Of a DNA stretch of 38,746 bases, positions 1 to 7,799 are shown piece after piece; within the stretch, counting starts at the first letter, position 1; every line of letters starts with the position of its first letter. Source of the stretch: Pseudomonadales bacterium (GTDB taxonomy: Bacteria; Pseudomonadota; Gammaproteobacteria; Pseudomonadales; Pseudohongiellaceae); the NCBI GenBank assembly GCA_023257655.1, contig JALRBQ010000090.1:1-38746 (forward strand). Direction: 5' to 3'. The notes below the pieces were generated by a model. It was not told where the DNA came from. It did not search any database and worked only from the letters and a program-made list of their open reading frames with translations. The translations under genes were made by a program, and so were the position numbers.

Positions 1-1
1 C

Positions 2-517
2 AGCATCGATCCGTTGCGCGGCGAACTGGAAGGGCTGATCGACCGTCTGACGCCCCGCCTCGCCGCCGTCGACGCAAGGCTCAAGGAGCTGGCGCCAGCC
101 GCCAAGCCGGCGGAGCCGCCCAAACCCGCCGAAGCCGCGCCGCCGCAACCGCCGCCGCGGCCGGCTCAGGACGCGCGACCATCCGCGCCCAAAACGGAGC
201 CGTCGAAAGACGCCGCCGCGCCGGATAAAGCGACGACGGCGAAGACGGCAAAGAACAAATCTGCCGCCGAGCCGCCGCCTGCCGTCAGCGAAGAACCGGC
301 CGGACCGAGCGCGGCCGAAGCCGCAGCCAGCGCCGAGTTGCTGGAGCATCGCAAGATCTTCGACTCTCTTGACGCCTCGCTGAAACGCGCGCGCGCGCTT
401 TTGCTGGAAGCGCGCCAACTTTCGACCACGATCGTCGGACGCCAGCGCGACCTGTTCTCAAGCCTGCTGTTTCTCAACACCGACAGCCTGTTTTCGCCGC
501 ATCTCTGGCGTGCGGCG
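2..517 (+). CDS. DUF3772 / MscS-type mechanosensitive channel protein, internal fragment
   Basis: The reading frame is open from the window edge and fuses at about 509-517 with DNA that reads as fabF on the other strand, so only an internal piece is present. The N-terminal part (ELEGLIDRLTPRLAAVDARL) and the later part (SLDASLKRARALLLEAR, then GRQRDLFSSLLF and SLFSPHLW) match the layout of the periplasmic DUF3772 domain found before the MscS channel in many alphaproteobacterial proteins. Between them lies a low-complexity Ala/Pro/Lys linker of about 75 residues. The segment is clearly GC-richer than the rest of the window and its neighbours do not match. The family assignment is from motif memory; the alphaproteobacterial origin is inference. 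The downstream channel part is missing. Confidence 0.6.
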
Positions 518-753
518 ATGCCGTATTGGATGAAAATGTCGAGACGCCTGGCTTCTTTCATCTCCATATAAAGACTGCAATCAAAATCTTTGATTGAGCC
601 GCCAAACTGTGTGCTGAAACCACTCGTGTCAAAGTGGCTGATTGGCGCGATGCCGCTCTGCCCGTTCTTGAGGGCAGTCCATGCGGATTCGACATTATTG
701 CCAACAGGAGTAATGAGTCCGAGCCCGGTAACTACTACTTTTCTGTCGTTCAA
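511..753 (-). pseudogene. fabF: 3-oxoacyl-ACP synthase II (KAS II), 5' fragment only
   Basis: The first ~81 codons of FabF are present: KVVVTGLGLITPVGNN, then GIAPISHFDTSGF and MKEARRLDIFIQYGIAA. After that the frame runs into unrelated GC-rich sequence, so the active-site Cys and His residues are missing. FabF condenses malonyl-ACP with growing acyl-ACP in fatty acid elongation. The start is a TTG at 753 preceded by a GGGGAG ribosome-binding site; the in-frame codons upstream meet a stop before any ATG. It follows acpP on the same strand, as in most gammaproteobacterial fab clusters. The truncation is at a sequence junction, so it more likely reflects an assembly chimera than a natural pseudogene. 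Confidence 0.85.
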
Positions 754-797
754 CGAGGCTTTCTCCCCGAAAAATTATTGCCAGTAACCCAATAAAC

Positions 798-831
798 AAA
801 AGCTACTCCAGAGTGCTCCAGAGTAGCTTTT
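798..831 (-). terminator. stem-loop between acpP and fabF (attenuator or weak terminator)
   Basis: A perfect 11-bp stem (AAAAGCTACTC at 798-808 pairs with GAGTAGCTTTT at 821-831) surrounds a 12-base loop in the acpP-fabF gap. Read on the minus strand the 3' arm ends in TTTT followed by GTTTATT, which resembles an intrinsic terminator with a weak U-tract. It could let acpP be expressed far above fabF by partial termination, a known need for ACP. Its activity is not shown by the sequence. Confidence 0.5.
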
Positions 832-853
832 ACGTATTGCAATCAATTAATTC

Positions 854-1087
854 TTACAGATGATTATTGATATAGTCACAGGCTAACTGGACAGTGGTGA
901 TCTTCTCGGCTTCTTCGTCAGGAATTTCAGTTTCGAATTCTTCTTCCAAAGCCATGACCAATTCTACGGTATCTAAAGAATCAGCGCCTAAATCTTCTAC
1001 AAATGAAGCAGAAGGTTTTACTTCTTCTTCCTTTACGCCCAACTGTTCGCAGACAATTTTCTTAACGCGCTCTTCTATGCTACTCAT
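854..1087 (-). CDS. acpP: Acyl carrier protein
   Basis: A 77-residue acidic protein that carries fatty acyl chains as 4'-phosphopantetheine thioesters for the FAS II enzymes. The modification site is Ser37 in the motif [19 protein letters not shown]. Length and helices match the bacterial ACP family (E. coli ACP is 78 residues). An AGGAG site lies about 11 bases before the ATG. It sits between fabG and fabF. The 209-base leader region and the hairpin after the gene suggest it has its own promoter and transcript end, as expected for one of the most abundant proteins in the cell. Confidence 0.97.
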   Translation of the reverse strand: MSSIEERVKKIVCEQLGVKEEEVKPSASFVEDLGADSLDTVELVMALEEEFETEIPDEEAEKITTVQLACDYINNHL

Positions 1088-1238
1088 ATCTATTATTAGC
1101 TCCTAAACAATGTCTCTTGCGGTAATTCTTCCAGCGTGATTCTCGCCTAAACCTCAGTTGCCTCGCAGCGCTTCAACCGGGCATTTTAGAGACGCAAGTT
1201 TACCTCTATTTTATGGCGATGTAATGCTTAAATTGCAG

Positions 1239-1268
1239 ATTTAACCCATTCGGGCAAACCCCTTTCAA
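1239..1268 (-). promoter_or_regulatory. Candidate acpP promoter
   Basis: On the minus strand TTGAAA (1268-1263) is followed after 18 bases by TTAAAT (1244-1239), a moderate sigma-70 match in the fabG-acpP gap. Transcription would start near 1231, giving a leader of about 145 bases before acpP. No other element of the 1088-1296 gap was recognised. Confidence 0.4.
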
Positions 1269-1296
1269 TCTCAGTAACTTAGCGTTTTTTATGCGC

Positions 1297-2040
1297 TTAT
1301 CCCATGTACATTCCACCGTTCACATGCAGGGTCTCTCCGGTCACATATGCCGCTCCATCGGAGACTAAAAATCCAACAACTTGTGCAATTTCTTCGGGCT
1401 GTCCCAGCCGTCCCAACGGGATTTGGGAAAGCAATGCCTCTGTCTGTTTTTCGGGCAAATCGCGGGTCATATCCGTGTCGATGAAGCCCGGCGCGACGGC
1501 ATTGACGGTAATCCCGCGTGAGCCGATTTCCTTTGCCAGTGAACGGGAAAAACCCTCGATACCGGCTTTTGAGGCCGCATAGTTCGATTGCCCTGCGTTG
1601 CCGCTGGAACCAACTACGGAACTGATGTTCACGATTCGACCCCAGCGCGCCTTCGTCATGCCCTTCAGGCAGGCCTTGCAGAGGCGATACATGGAACCCA
1701 GATTGGTTTCAATCACGGCGGACCATTCTTCGGCCTTCATGCGCAGCAACAGATTATCGCGCGTGATACCGGCGTTATTGACCAACACAGTGGGTACGCC
1801 AAAATCCTGCTCAATCTGAGTCATCATGGCGGCGACCGAGTCTTCGGATGCCACATCGACCTGCAAGCCTTTGCCAGCAATTCCGTGTGCCTGCAAATAC
1901 GCTGTGATGCTGTCTGCGCCCTGCTCGGTAGTGGCGGTGCCGATAACGATCAGGCCCTGTGCGCCCAGTTGGAGGGCGATTGCCTTGCCAATCCCGCGAC
2001 TGGCGCCACTGACGAGGGCAATGCGGGTAGATTCGTTCAT
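1297..2040 (-). CDS. fabG: 3-oxoacyl-ACP reductase
   Basis: A short-chain dehydrogenase/reductase of 247 residues that reduces 3-oxoacyl-ACP to 3-hydroxyacyl-ACP with NADPH, the first reduction of each elongation cycle. The Rossmann glycine motif GASRGIGKA is at about residues 12-20, NNAG at about 88-91, and the catalytic Ser141-Tyr154-Lys158 triad is intact (ISSVVG then SNYAASKAG). The C-terminal GGMYMG end is typical of FabG. An AAGGAGT ribosome-binding site lies eight bases before the ATG. It follows fabD by 41 bases and is presumably cotranscribed with it. Confidence 0.97.
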   Translation of the reverse strand: MNESTRIALVSGASRGIGKAIALQLGAQGLIVIGTATTEQGADSITAYLQAHGIAGKGLQVDVASEDSVAAMMTQIEQDFGVPTVLVNNAGITRDNLLLRMKAEEWSAVIETNLGSMYRLCKACLKGMTKARWGRIVNISSVVGSSGNAGQSNYAASKAGIEGFSRSLAKEIGSRGITVNAVAPGFIDTDMTRDLPEKQTEALLSQIPLGRLGQPEEIAQVVGFLVSDGAAYVTGETLHVNGGMYMG

Positions 2041-2081
2041 ATCGTGACTCCTTGCGGGACGCTGCTTGGGTGTTTTTGGCT

Positions 2082-3020
2082 CTAAGCGCCCATCTCGGCG
2101 ATGGCGCTGGCGAGGCTGGCGCTATCATCACTGCCGAAGCAGGCGAGGTCCGGTTCAATGCGCTTGATCAGGCCACTCAGCACCTTGCCGGGGCCGCATT
2201 CGACGAGCTTGCGGGCACCGGACTGGTACAGCGTATGAACGGAATCCACCCACTGTACCGGCTGATAGAGCTGCATCGTCAGATTGGCCCGGATCGCGTC
2301 GACACTCTCAGCCGATTGTGCATTGACGTTCTGGACAACAGGGATCTGTGCGGGGCTGAACCGGGTTTCGCGCAATACGATTTCCAGCTTGTCGGCCGCC
2401 GGTTTCATCAAGGCGCAGTGGGACGGCACGCTGACATTCAGTGGAATCGCCCGCTTGGCCCCGTTTTCCTTGCACAATTCAATGGCACGATCGACGGCAG
2501 CGCTGGTACCCGCGATGACGGTCTGGCCGGCAGAATTGAAGTTTGCCGCGGACACGACCTCATCACCAGCAGCCTCGGCACAGATGCGATTGATGATGTC
2601 GTTCTCAAGACCGACGATAGCGGCCATCTTGCCGGTGCCCGGCGGCACTGCGTCCTGCATGAACAGGCCACGCTGGTGCACGAGATGGACTGCATCGGCG
2701 AAGTCGAGCACACCGGCACAGACGAGAGCGGAGTATTCACCCAGGCTGTGGCCGGCGAGAATAGCAGGCGTGGGGCCACCCTGGTCTTGCCAGACACGCC
2801 AGATCGCGACTGCAGCGGCGAGCAGGACTGGCTGGGTAATCTGGGTCTGGTCGAGCGTGTTGCCATTATCGTATTGGGCGATGCTCCAGAGGTCCATCTG
2901 CAACGCGCTGGAGGCCTCAGCAAAGGTCGCTTCCACCCGCGGAAAATCCGCCGCGAGTTCTTTCAACAGTCCCAGTTTTTGTGATCCCTGACCTGGAAAT
3001 ACAAATCCGAATGTAGGCAT
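2082..3020 (-). CDS. fabD: Malonyl-CoA:ACP transacylase
   Basis: A 312-residue acyltransferase that moves malonyl groups from CoA to ACP to feed chain elongation. It begins with FVFPGQGSQ; the nucleophile is Ser92 in GHSLGEYSALV and the partner His201 lies in VPSHCALM, the same numbering as E. coli FabD. The C-terminal GPGKVLSGLIKRI motif is also present. It lies 80 bases after plsX with no fabH between them, unlike the E. coli order plsX-fabH-fabD. The gap holds nothing I can identify. Confidence 0.97.
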   Translation of the reverse strand: MPTFGFVFPGQGSQKLGLLKELAADFPRVEATFAEASSALQMDLWSIAQYDNGNTLDQTQITQPVLLAAAVAIWRVWQDQGGPTPAILAGHSLGEYSALVCAGVLDFADAVHLVHQRGLFMQDAVPPGTGKMAAIVGLENDIINRICAEAAGDEVVSAANFNSAGQTVIAGTSAAVDRAIELCKENGAKRAIPLNVSVPSHCALMKPAADKLEIVLRETRFSPAQIPVVQNVNAQSAESVDAIRANLTMQLYQPVQWVDSVHTLYQSGARKLVECGPGKVLSGLIKRIEPDLACFGSDDSASLASAIAEMGA

Positions 3021-3100
3021 AGCGCGTCTCTTCTGTCGTAATTCCGACGCTCGGCTGACTCGCCAGGCGCGGGCGTAATTCTGCTAATGAGTCTCGGGCT

Positions 3101-4120
3101 TCAATCTGCCGCCATGATGGCAGCTACTTTTTTTGCGATCAATTGGGGCACGCCGTTTTCAACTTCCTTCACAGCCTGCCGAATGGCATGGGCGAAGCCA
3201 TCCTGGGACGCATTGCCGTGGCTCTTCACCACACTTCCCTGCAGCCCCAGCAAACTCGCACCATTGAAGCGGTGCGGATCTATCTGGGCGTTGATTTGCC
3301 GCAACAGGGACGCGGACAGCATCGCAGACAGGCGATTCAACCAGTGCTTGCGAATCTGCGCCTGAACGATATTCCTGACCACATTGGCGACGCCAGCGCT
3401 GGACTTGATCGTCACATTACCCACGAAACCGTCACACACGATGACATCGGCCTTGCCGGCGAGCAGTGCATTGGCCTCGATGAAGCCGACATAGTTGATC
3501 GCCGCACACGCCTCTAACAGAGCCGCTGCCTGCTGGACTTCATCAGTCCCCTTGTGTTGCTCCGAACCGATGTTCAGCAAGCCGACGCGCGCCGGTTCTC
3601 CGCTCAGACTCTCCGCCAGGACTGAGCCCATCACCGCGAACTCGAACAGTTGCTGACCGTCGCACTCCGGATTGGCCCCCACATCGAGGAGATAAGCGCG
3701 TCGCGAAGCGACCGGAATGGTGGCAACCAGGGCCGGCTTCTGTATGCCCGGCAGGGTCTTCAACAGATGCCGACCGATCATCAGCAGGGCCCCGGTGTTG
3801 CCGGCACTGACTGTGGCCTGAGCAGCACCGGATTTCACCAGTTCGACGGCCTTGTATATGGACGTCTGTTTACCCGTTCGCAAGACATTGGCAGGTTTGG
3901 CATCGTCGCCGATAGCATCGTCGGTATGGACGATTTCGAGGCGGTGACGCACAGCACTCGGAAATGACGACAAAAAAGACCCCATCCGGTCGTTGTCTCC
4001 AACCAGATAGAGTGTCAATTCGGGAATTTCCTGCAGAACCTGCGCCGCAGCCGGCAGCGTCACTGCGACGCCACCATCACCACCCATAGCATCAATTGCT
4101 ATGCGCTTGCTGGAACTCAA
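3101..4120 (-). CDS. plsX: Phosphate acyltransferase PlsX
   Basis: A 339-residue peripheral membrane enzyme that converts acyl-ACP to acyl-phosphate, the acyl donor for PlsY in phosphatidic acid synthesis. Family motifs IAIDAMGGDGG near the N terminus and DVGANPECDGQQLFEFA, GNVTIKSSAGVANVV and LLGLQGSVVKSHGNAS further on are complete. The start appears to be TTG at 4120: no ATG precedes the conserved IDAMGGD block in a plausible place. The TTG lies two bases after the rpmF stop, so translation is probably coupled to that of L32, which fits the conserved rpmF-plsX pairing. Confidence 0.95.
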   Translation of the reverse strand: MSSSKRIAIDAMGGDGGVAVTLPAAAQVLQEIPELTLYLVGDNDRMGSFLSSFPSAVRHRLEIVHTDDAIGDDAKPANVLRTGKQTSIYKAVELVKSGAAQATVSAGNTGALLMIGRHLLKTLPGIQKPALVATIPVASRRAYLLDVGANPECDGQQLFEFAVMGSVLAESLSGEPARVGLLNIGSEQHKGTDEVQQAAALLEACAAINYVGFIEANALLAGKADVIVCDGFVGNVTIKSSAGVANVVRNIVQAQIRKHWLNRLSAMLSASLLRQINAQIDPHRFNGASLLGLQGSVVKSHGNASQDGFAHAIRQAVKEVENGVPQLIAKKVAAIMAAD

Positions 4121-4122
4121 GG

Positions 4123-4302
4123 TTATTCTTCGCCGCGATCCAGGACTTTTTTGCCCTTGTAGAAGCCATCCGCGGTCACGTGGTGTCTGCGATGCACTTC
4201 ACCAGTCGCCTTGTCGACAGACAGCGTTGGCCCGGTCAATGAATCATGGGCACGACGCATATTACGTCGGGAGCGAGTTACCTTGCTCTTTTGCACAGCC
4301 AT
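4123..4302 (-). CDS. rpmF: 50S ribosomal protein L32
   Basis: A small gene of 59 codons, beginning [20 protein letters not shown] and ending KKVLDRGEE. It matches the cysteine-free gammaproteobacterial form of L32, a component of the large ribosomal subunit. The ATG at 4302 has a GGAGAT ribosome-binding site upstream. It lies between yceD and plsX as in E. coli, where ribosome and membrane lipid synthesis genes are cotranscribed. The stop is two bases from the plsX start. Confidence 0.96.
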   Translation of the reverse strand: MAVQKSKVTRSRRNMRRAHDSLTGPTLSVDKATGEVHRRHHVTADGFYKGKKVLDRGEE

Positions 4303-4342
4303 TTCAATCTCCTGATAAATCTTTCTATATAAATCAATAAGT

Positions 4343-4876
4343 TCAATCGCTCTCTTTAAGCGATTTCAATACTGCAAACGGATTCACCGTCCCGTTCTTA
4401 GCCGGACTTTCAGCGCCGGTACCCGCACCGGCCACATAGCCGGACTGGCGGCTGCATTCTGCGGGTTCGTGCACACTCACGATCGGCAGGCACAGCATCA
4501 ATTGTTCTTCTATCAAATCGGCCAATAACAACTTCGTGTCGGCACAAATCCAAGGGTCGTAGGCCTCATCCAGGCTGGCAACCTCCGCTTCATCCTTGAG
4601 CAACGCAAGCTTTATATCGTCTTGCAGTGCAATCACTAAAGGCTCGAGACAACGCTGGCAAAGCACGGTAACCTGTGCTTGCAAATGCCCCCAAATGATC
4701 CGCAAACCGGTATCACTGGTGTCAAACTGCAATTCCACCTGAACAGTTCCGGTCTCGCTGGCGAGACACTCCCTGAATCTTCCCAACCGCTCCAGACTCA
4801 CAAAACCGGCGACTTTACCCCGTTGTGTAAAGACTTTGCGGGTATCAACGTAGACTGGAACTGGGCAGGCCGACAT
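4343..4876 (-). CDS. yceD: YceD / DUF177 family protein
   Basis: A protein of about 177 residues resembling YceD, the conserved companion of rpmF that has been linked to 23S rRNA maturation in bacteria and plants. Diagnostic parts are the [10 protein letters not shown] motif with two cysteines in the middle, an acidic stretch [26 protein letters not shown], and the C-terminal [10 protein letters not shown] signature. I chose the ATG at 4876 ([14 protein letters not shown]) because homologues begin here. A longer frame to 4957 exists but would have to start upstream of a consensus promoter. No good ribosome-binding site precedes the chosen start. Confidence 0.85.
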   Translation of the reverse strand: MSACPVPVYVDTRKVFTQRGKVAGFVSLERLGRFRECLASETGTVQVELQFDTSDTGLRIIWGHLQAQVTVLCQRCLEPLVIALQDDIKLALLKDEAEVASLDEAYDPWICADTKLLLADLIEEQLMLCLPIVSVHEPAECSRQSGYVAGAGTGAESPAKNGTVNPFAVLKSLKESD

Positions 4877-4885
4877 AGGCGCGCA

Positions 4886-4914
4886 ATGATAGGCGGCAAC
4901 ACCGGTACTGTCAA
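4886..4914 (-). promoter_or_regulatory. Strong sigma-70 promoter for yceD-rpmF-plsX
   Basis: On the minus strand TTGACA (4914-4909) and TATCAT (4891-4886) are separated by exactly 17 bases, a near-perfect consensus. Transcription should begin at about 4880-4879, only three or four bases before the yceD ATG at 4876. It lies in the 88-base gap after rluC. Confidence 0.8.
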
Positions 4915-4964
4915 AGATTTCCGAAATTGTTTTTACCTTAATTAGGCTACTTATCACCTTGTTA

Positions 4965-5906
4965 TCATTGTTCTTTTTCTAAACTGGCAAGTACGCTTTC
5001 AAGCATTTTATCCACAGGCGCACTGACTTCCAGTGGCGCAGGTAGATGGGGCACCGCAAAACGTATGCTGGCGGCATGCAGGCACAGGGATTTGACCCGG
5101 TTGAGAGTGTCCAACTCCCCCTTCGCGCCATACTTGCTGTCTCCCACGATCGGGTGCCCGGCATACTGGCAATGCACACGAATCTGATGAGTCCGGCCGG
5201 TCTCCGGCATCGCCTCTACCAGCGTGGCGCCTGTGAAGCGCTGCAGCACGGTAAATCGGGTGAGGGAAGGTTTACCCTCGCGCGCGACCCTCACGATCCT
5301 CTCACCGGAGCTGAGCTCGTTCTTCAGCAAGGGCGCCTCGACTACAGTCGTCTCCTCCGGCCATCGGCCCTGAACCAGTGCGTAGTACCGCTTTTGCACC
5401 CGCTTCTCTTTCAGGTCTGTCTGAATCTGCTTGAGAAATTCGCTGGTCTTGGCAATAACCAGACAACCTGACGTGTCGCGATCGAGCCGATGTGCAAGCT
5501 CCAGGGTCGCCCACTCAGGTTTGAGCTGACGCAGGGCTTCGATCAGTCCCAGCCGAACCCCGCTGCCCCCATGAACCGACAAACCCGTCGGTTTGTTGAT
5601 GACCAGCAGATGCTCGTCTTCATAAAGCAAACAGCCTAATAACAGCTCCTGCAATCCCGGCGTCGGTTTGCCTGGTTTCTGTTCCGCCCCACTGGCGAAG
5701 GGGGGAATGCGGACCTCATCACCAAAGTCGAGCTTGCGATCAGGTTTGCAGCGCTTCTTATTGACCCGTACCTCTCCACGGCGAATGAGCCAGTAGACGC
5801 GGGAACGGGGTACCCCCTTTAGCCGGCGCAGCAAGAAATTATCCAGGCGCTGGCCTTCCTGTGGCTGCAGCACCCTGATCAGCTGCACCTTCTCACTGTC
5901 ACTCAT
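4965..5906 (-). CDS. rluC: 23S rRNA pseudouridine synthase, RluC type
   Basis: A 313-residue RluA-family enzyme that isomerises uridines in 23S rRNA (955, 2504 and 2580 in E. coli). It has an N-terminal S4 RNA-binding domain (QRLDNFLLRRLKGVPRSRVY, about residues 19-70) and the catalytic motif HRLDRDTSG with Asp142. LVINKPTGLSVHGG and the C-terminal GRTHQIRVH block complete the family signature. RluC is favoured over RluD by the S4 domain sequence and by its position next to yceD-rpmF, as in E. coli. It is divergent from argS, whereas E. coli has rne there. Confidence 0.9.
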   Translation of the reverse strand: MSDSEKVQLIRVLQPQEGQRLDNFLLRRLKGVPRSRVYWLIRRGEVRVNKKRCKPDRKLDFGDEVRIPPFASGAEQKPGKPTPGLQELLLGCLLYEDEHLLVINKPTGLSVHGGSGVRLGLIEALRQLKPEWATLELAHRLDRDTSGCLVIAKTSEFLKQIQTDLKEKRVQKRYYALVQGRWPEETTVVEAPLLKNELSSGERIVRVAREGKPSLTRFTVLQRFTGATLVEAMPETGRTHQIRVHCQYAGHPIVGDSKYGAKGELDTLNRVKSLCLHAASIRFAVPHLPAPLEVSAPVDKMLESVLASLEKEQ

Positions 5907-5953
5907 GGCGTCCTCATCGACCTATCCCGCCGAAATCGGCAATTCGGCATTTT

Positions 5954-5987
5954 ACACCAAACCGCCGCGCGCTTATTGGTGTACAAT
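5954..5987 (+). promoter_or_regulatory. argS -10 region with overlapping inverted repeat
   Basis: A TACAAT hexamer at 5982-5987 stands 28 bases before the argS ATG and is the likely -10 element; no good -35 is visible. A perfect 7-bp inverted repeat, ACACCAA (5954-5960) and TTGGTGT (5976-5982) with 15 bases between, runs into it and could be an operator. This is suggestive only. Confidence 0.35.
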
Positions 5988-6015
5988 CCCCCTCCTTTTC
6001 CGAAAACCAGATTCA

Positions 6016-7755
6016 ATGAATAGCCTCAAGCACTCTCTCAACACCCTACTGACCGAGCTTTTACGCGACGTATCCGGTAACCCGGACGCGAATGCGAATG
6101 TCATCACGGCCTCGAAACCCGAGTTCGGCGACTATCAGGCGAACGGAGTCATGGCTGTGGCGAAGTCACTGAAGTCAAATCCCCGTGCTCTCGCCCAGTC
6201 CATCGTCGACAAAGCCCAGGGAAAGCTTCCGACATTGGTTGCGCGACTGGAGGTGGCAGGTCCGGGATTCATCAACATCTATCTGGCAGATTCGGCTCTG
6301 TTAGATCGAGCCAATACCGCACTCACCGAAAACGCGCAGCTATTACCCCGTTGTGAGACGGCGCAGACCATCGTGATTGATTATTCCTCGCCGAATCTTG
6401 CGAAGGAAATGCACGTAGGACATCTGCGGGGAACAATCATCGGTGACAGCCTGGCTCGGCTATTCGAAGCTGTTGGTCATCACGTCATTCGCCAGAATCA
6501 CGTAGGCGACTGGGGCACGCAGTTCGGCATGTTAATCACCTACATGCAGGAGTTCAGCACGAGCGCTGATGACAATTCCAGCAATCTGGGCGATCTGGAG
6601 CAGTTTTACCGCGCGGCTAAAGCACGCTTCGACAGCGATTTAGACTTCGCCGATCGTGCACGCCGCAATGTGGTGCAATTACAGAAAGGCGATCCGCAGA
6701 TGTTGCGCGTCTGGCAGCATTTTATTGACGAATCCCTGCGCCATTGCGAGGCTGTTTACCAGAAACTCAACATCACATTGACACGCGCAGACCTGAAGCC
6801 CGAGAGCTTTTATAACGACGAGCTCGGAAACATCGTCAATACACTGCGCGATCGGGGACTACTGTCGGTCTCGGAAGGCGCTAACTGTGTGTTTCTCCCG
6901 CAATTCACCGGCAAGGACGGCGACCCCCTCCCCGTCATCATTCAGAAATCCGATGGCGGATACCTCTATGCCACTACCGATCTGGCTGCCGTGAAATACC
7001 GCGCGCAGGTGTTGCAGGCGCAGCGTTCGCTCTATGTTGTCGATGCACGCCAGTCCTTGCATTTCCAGCAAGTCTTCGCGGTGGCGCAGGCGGCGGGTTT
7101 GGCTGGCAGCGAAATTTCCCTGGAACACATCGCGTACGGCACGATGATGGGTAACGACGGCAAGCCCTTCAAGACGCGTTCTGGCGACACAATCAAGTTG
7201 GCTGAATTGCTGGATGAAGCCGTGCGCCGTGCCTACGACCTCGTGACCGACAAGAATCCGCAACTGGCACAAGCCGAGCGAGAGAACATTGCCGAGGTAG
7301 TTGGAATCGCAGCGGTCAAATACGCCGACCTTTCAAAGAACAGGACGAGTGATTACGTCTTCGACTGGTCTACCATGCTCGCATTAGAAGGCAACACGGC
7401 CCCCTATCTGCTCTATGCCTACGCGCGCATCAAGAGCGTATTACGCAAGCAATCAGACAGCGCATCGTCTTCGCAAATTACGTCGCTGGAGGACCCACTG
7501 GAGCGGGCTCTGCTCCTGAAACTCTTACAATTCGCCGAGATTGTGGAAGCGGTGGTTGCCGATTGCTTTCCAAACCAGCTCTGCACCTACCTGTATGAGT
7601 TGTCCGGTAGCTTCATGCGATTCTATGAAGGCTGTCCCATACTGAAGGCGGAAGTCAGCCTGAGGGATTCGCGTCTGGCCCTGGCGGATCTGACCGCGCG
7701 AACCCTGCAAAAAGGGCTACACCTGCTCGGTATCGATACCCTGGAGCAGATGTAG
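6016..7755 (+). CDS. argS: Arginyl-tRNA synthetase
   Basis: A class I aminoacyl-tRNA synthetase of 579 residues that charges tRNA-Arg in the cytoplasm. It has an N-terminal Add-1 domain, the HIGH-type motif in SPNLAKEMHVGHLRG, and GKPFKTRSGDTIKL in place of KMSKS; that replacement is normal for many ArgS enzymes. The C-terminal DALR anticodon-binding domain ends the protein. I chose the ATG at 6016 (MNSLKHSL): the frame stays open to 5905, but the extra residues are not family-like, overlap the start of rluC and would lie upstream of the -10 candidate. It converges on htpG with a 44-base gap and no obvious terminator. Confidence 0.96.
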   Translation: MNSLKHSLNTLLTELLRDVSGNPDANANVITASKPEFGDYQANGVMAVAKSLKSNPRALAQSIVDKAQGKLPTLVARLEVAGPGFINIYLADSALLDRANTALTENAQLLPRCETAQTIVIDYSSPNLAKEMHVGHLRGTIIGDSLARLFEAVGHHVIRQNHVGDWGTQFGMLITYMQEFSTSADDNSSNLGDLEQFYRAAKARFDSDLDFADRARRNVVQLQKGDPQMLRVWQHFIDESLRHCEAVYQKLNITLTRADLKPESFYNDELGNIVNTLRDRGLLSVSEGANCVFLPQFTGKDGDPLPVIIQKSDGGYLYATTDLAAVKYRAQVLQAQRSLYVVDARQSLHFQQVFAVAQAAGLAGSEISLEHIAYGTMMGNDGKPFKTRSGDTIKLAELLDEAVRRAYDLVTDKNPQLAQAERENIAEVVGIAAVKYADLSKNRTSDYVFDWSTMLALEGNTAPYLLYAYARIKSVLRKQSDSASSSQITSLEDPLERALLLKLLQFAEIVEAVVADCFPNQLCTYLYELSGSFMRFYEGCPILKAEVSLRDSRLALADLTARTLQKGLHLLGIDTLEQM

Positions 7756-7799
7756 CCCTGATTGAATGCGCGTGTTTGTGGTATTGCTGGTCTGACAGT

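Noticed and set aside
2052..2984. 310-codon plus-strand frame
   Set aside because: Antisense to fabD, which is complete with Ser92 and His201.
5905..6015. N-terminal extension of argS
   Set aside because: The extra 37 codons overlap the start of rluC and the likely -10 and are not family-like; the ATG at 6016 is preferred.
7140..7200. Missing KMSKS motif in ArgS as a defect
   Set aside because: Many normal ArgS enzymes, including that of E. coli, have GKPFKTR-type sequence in its place.
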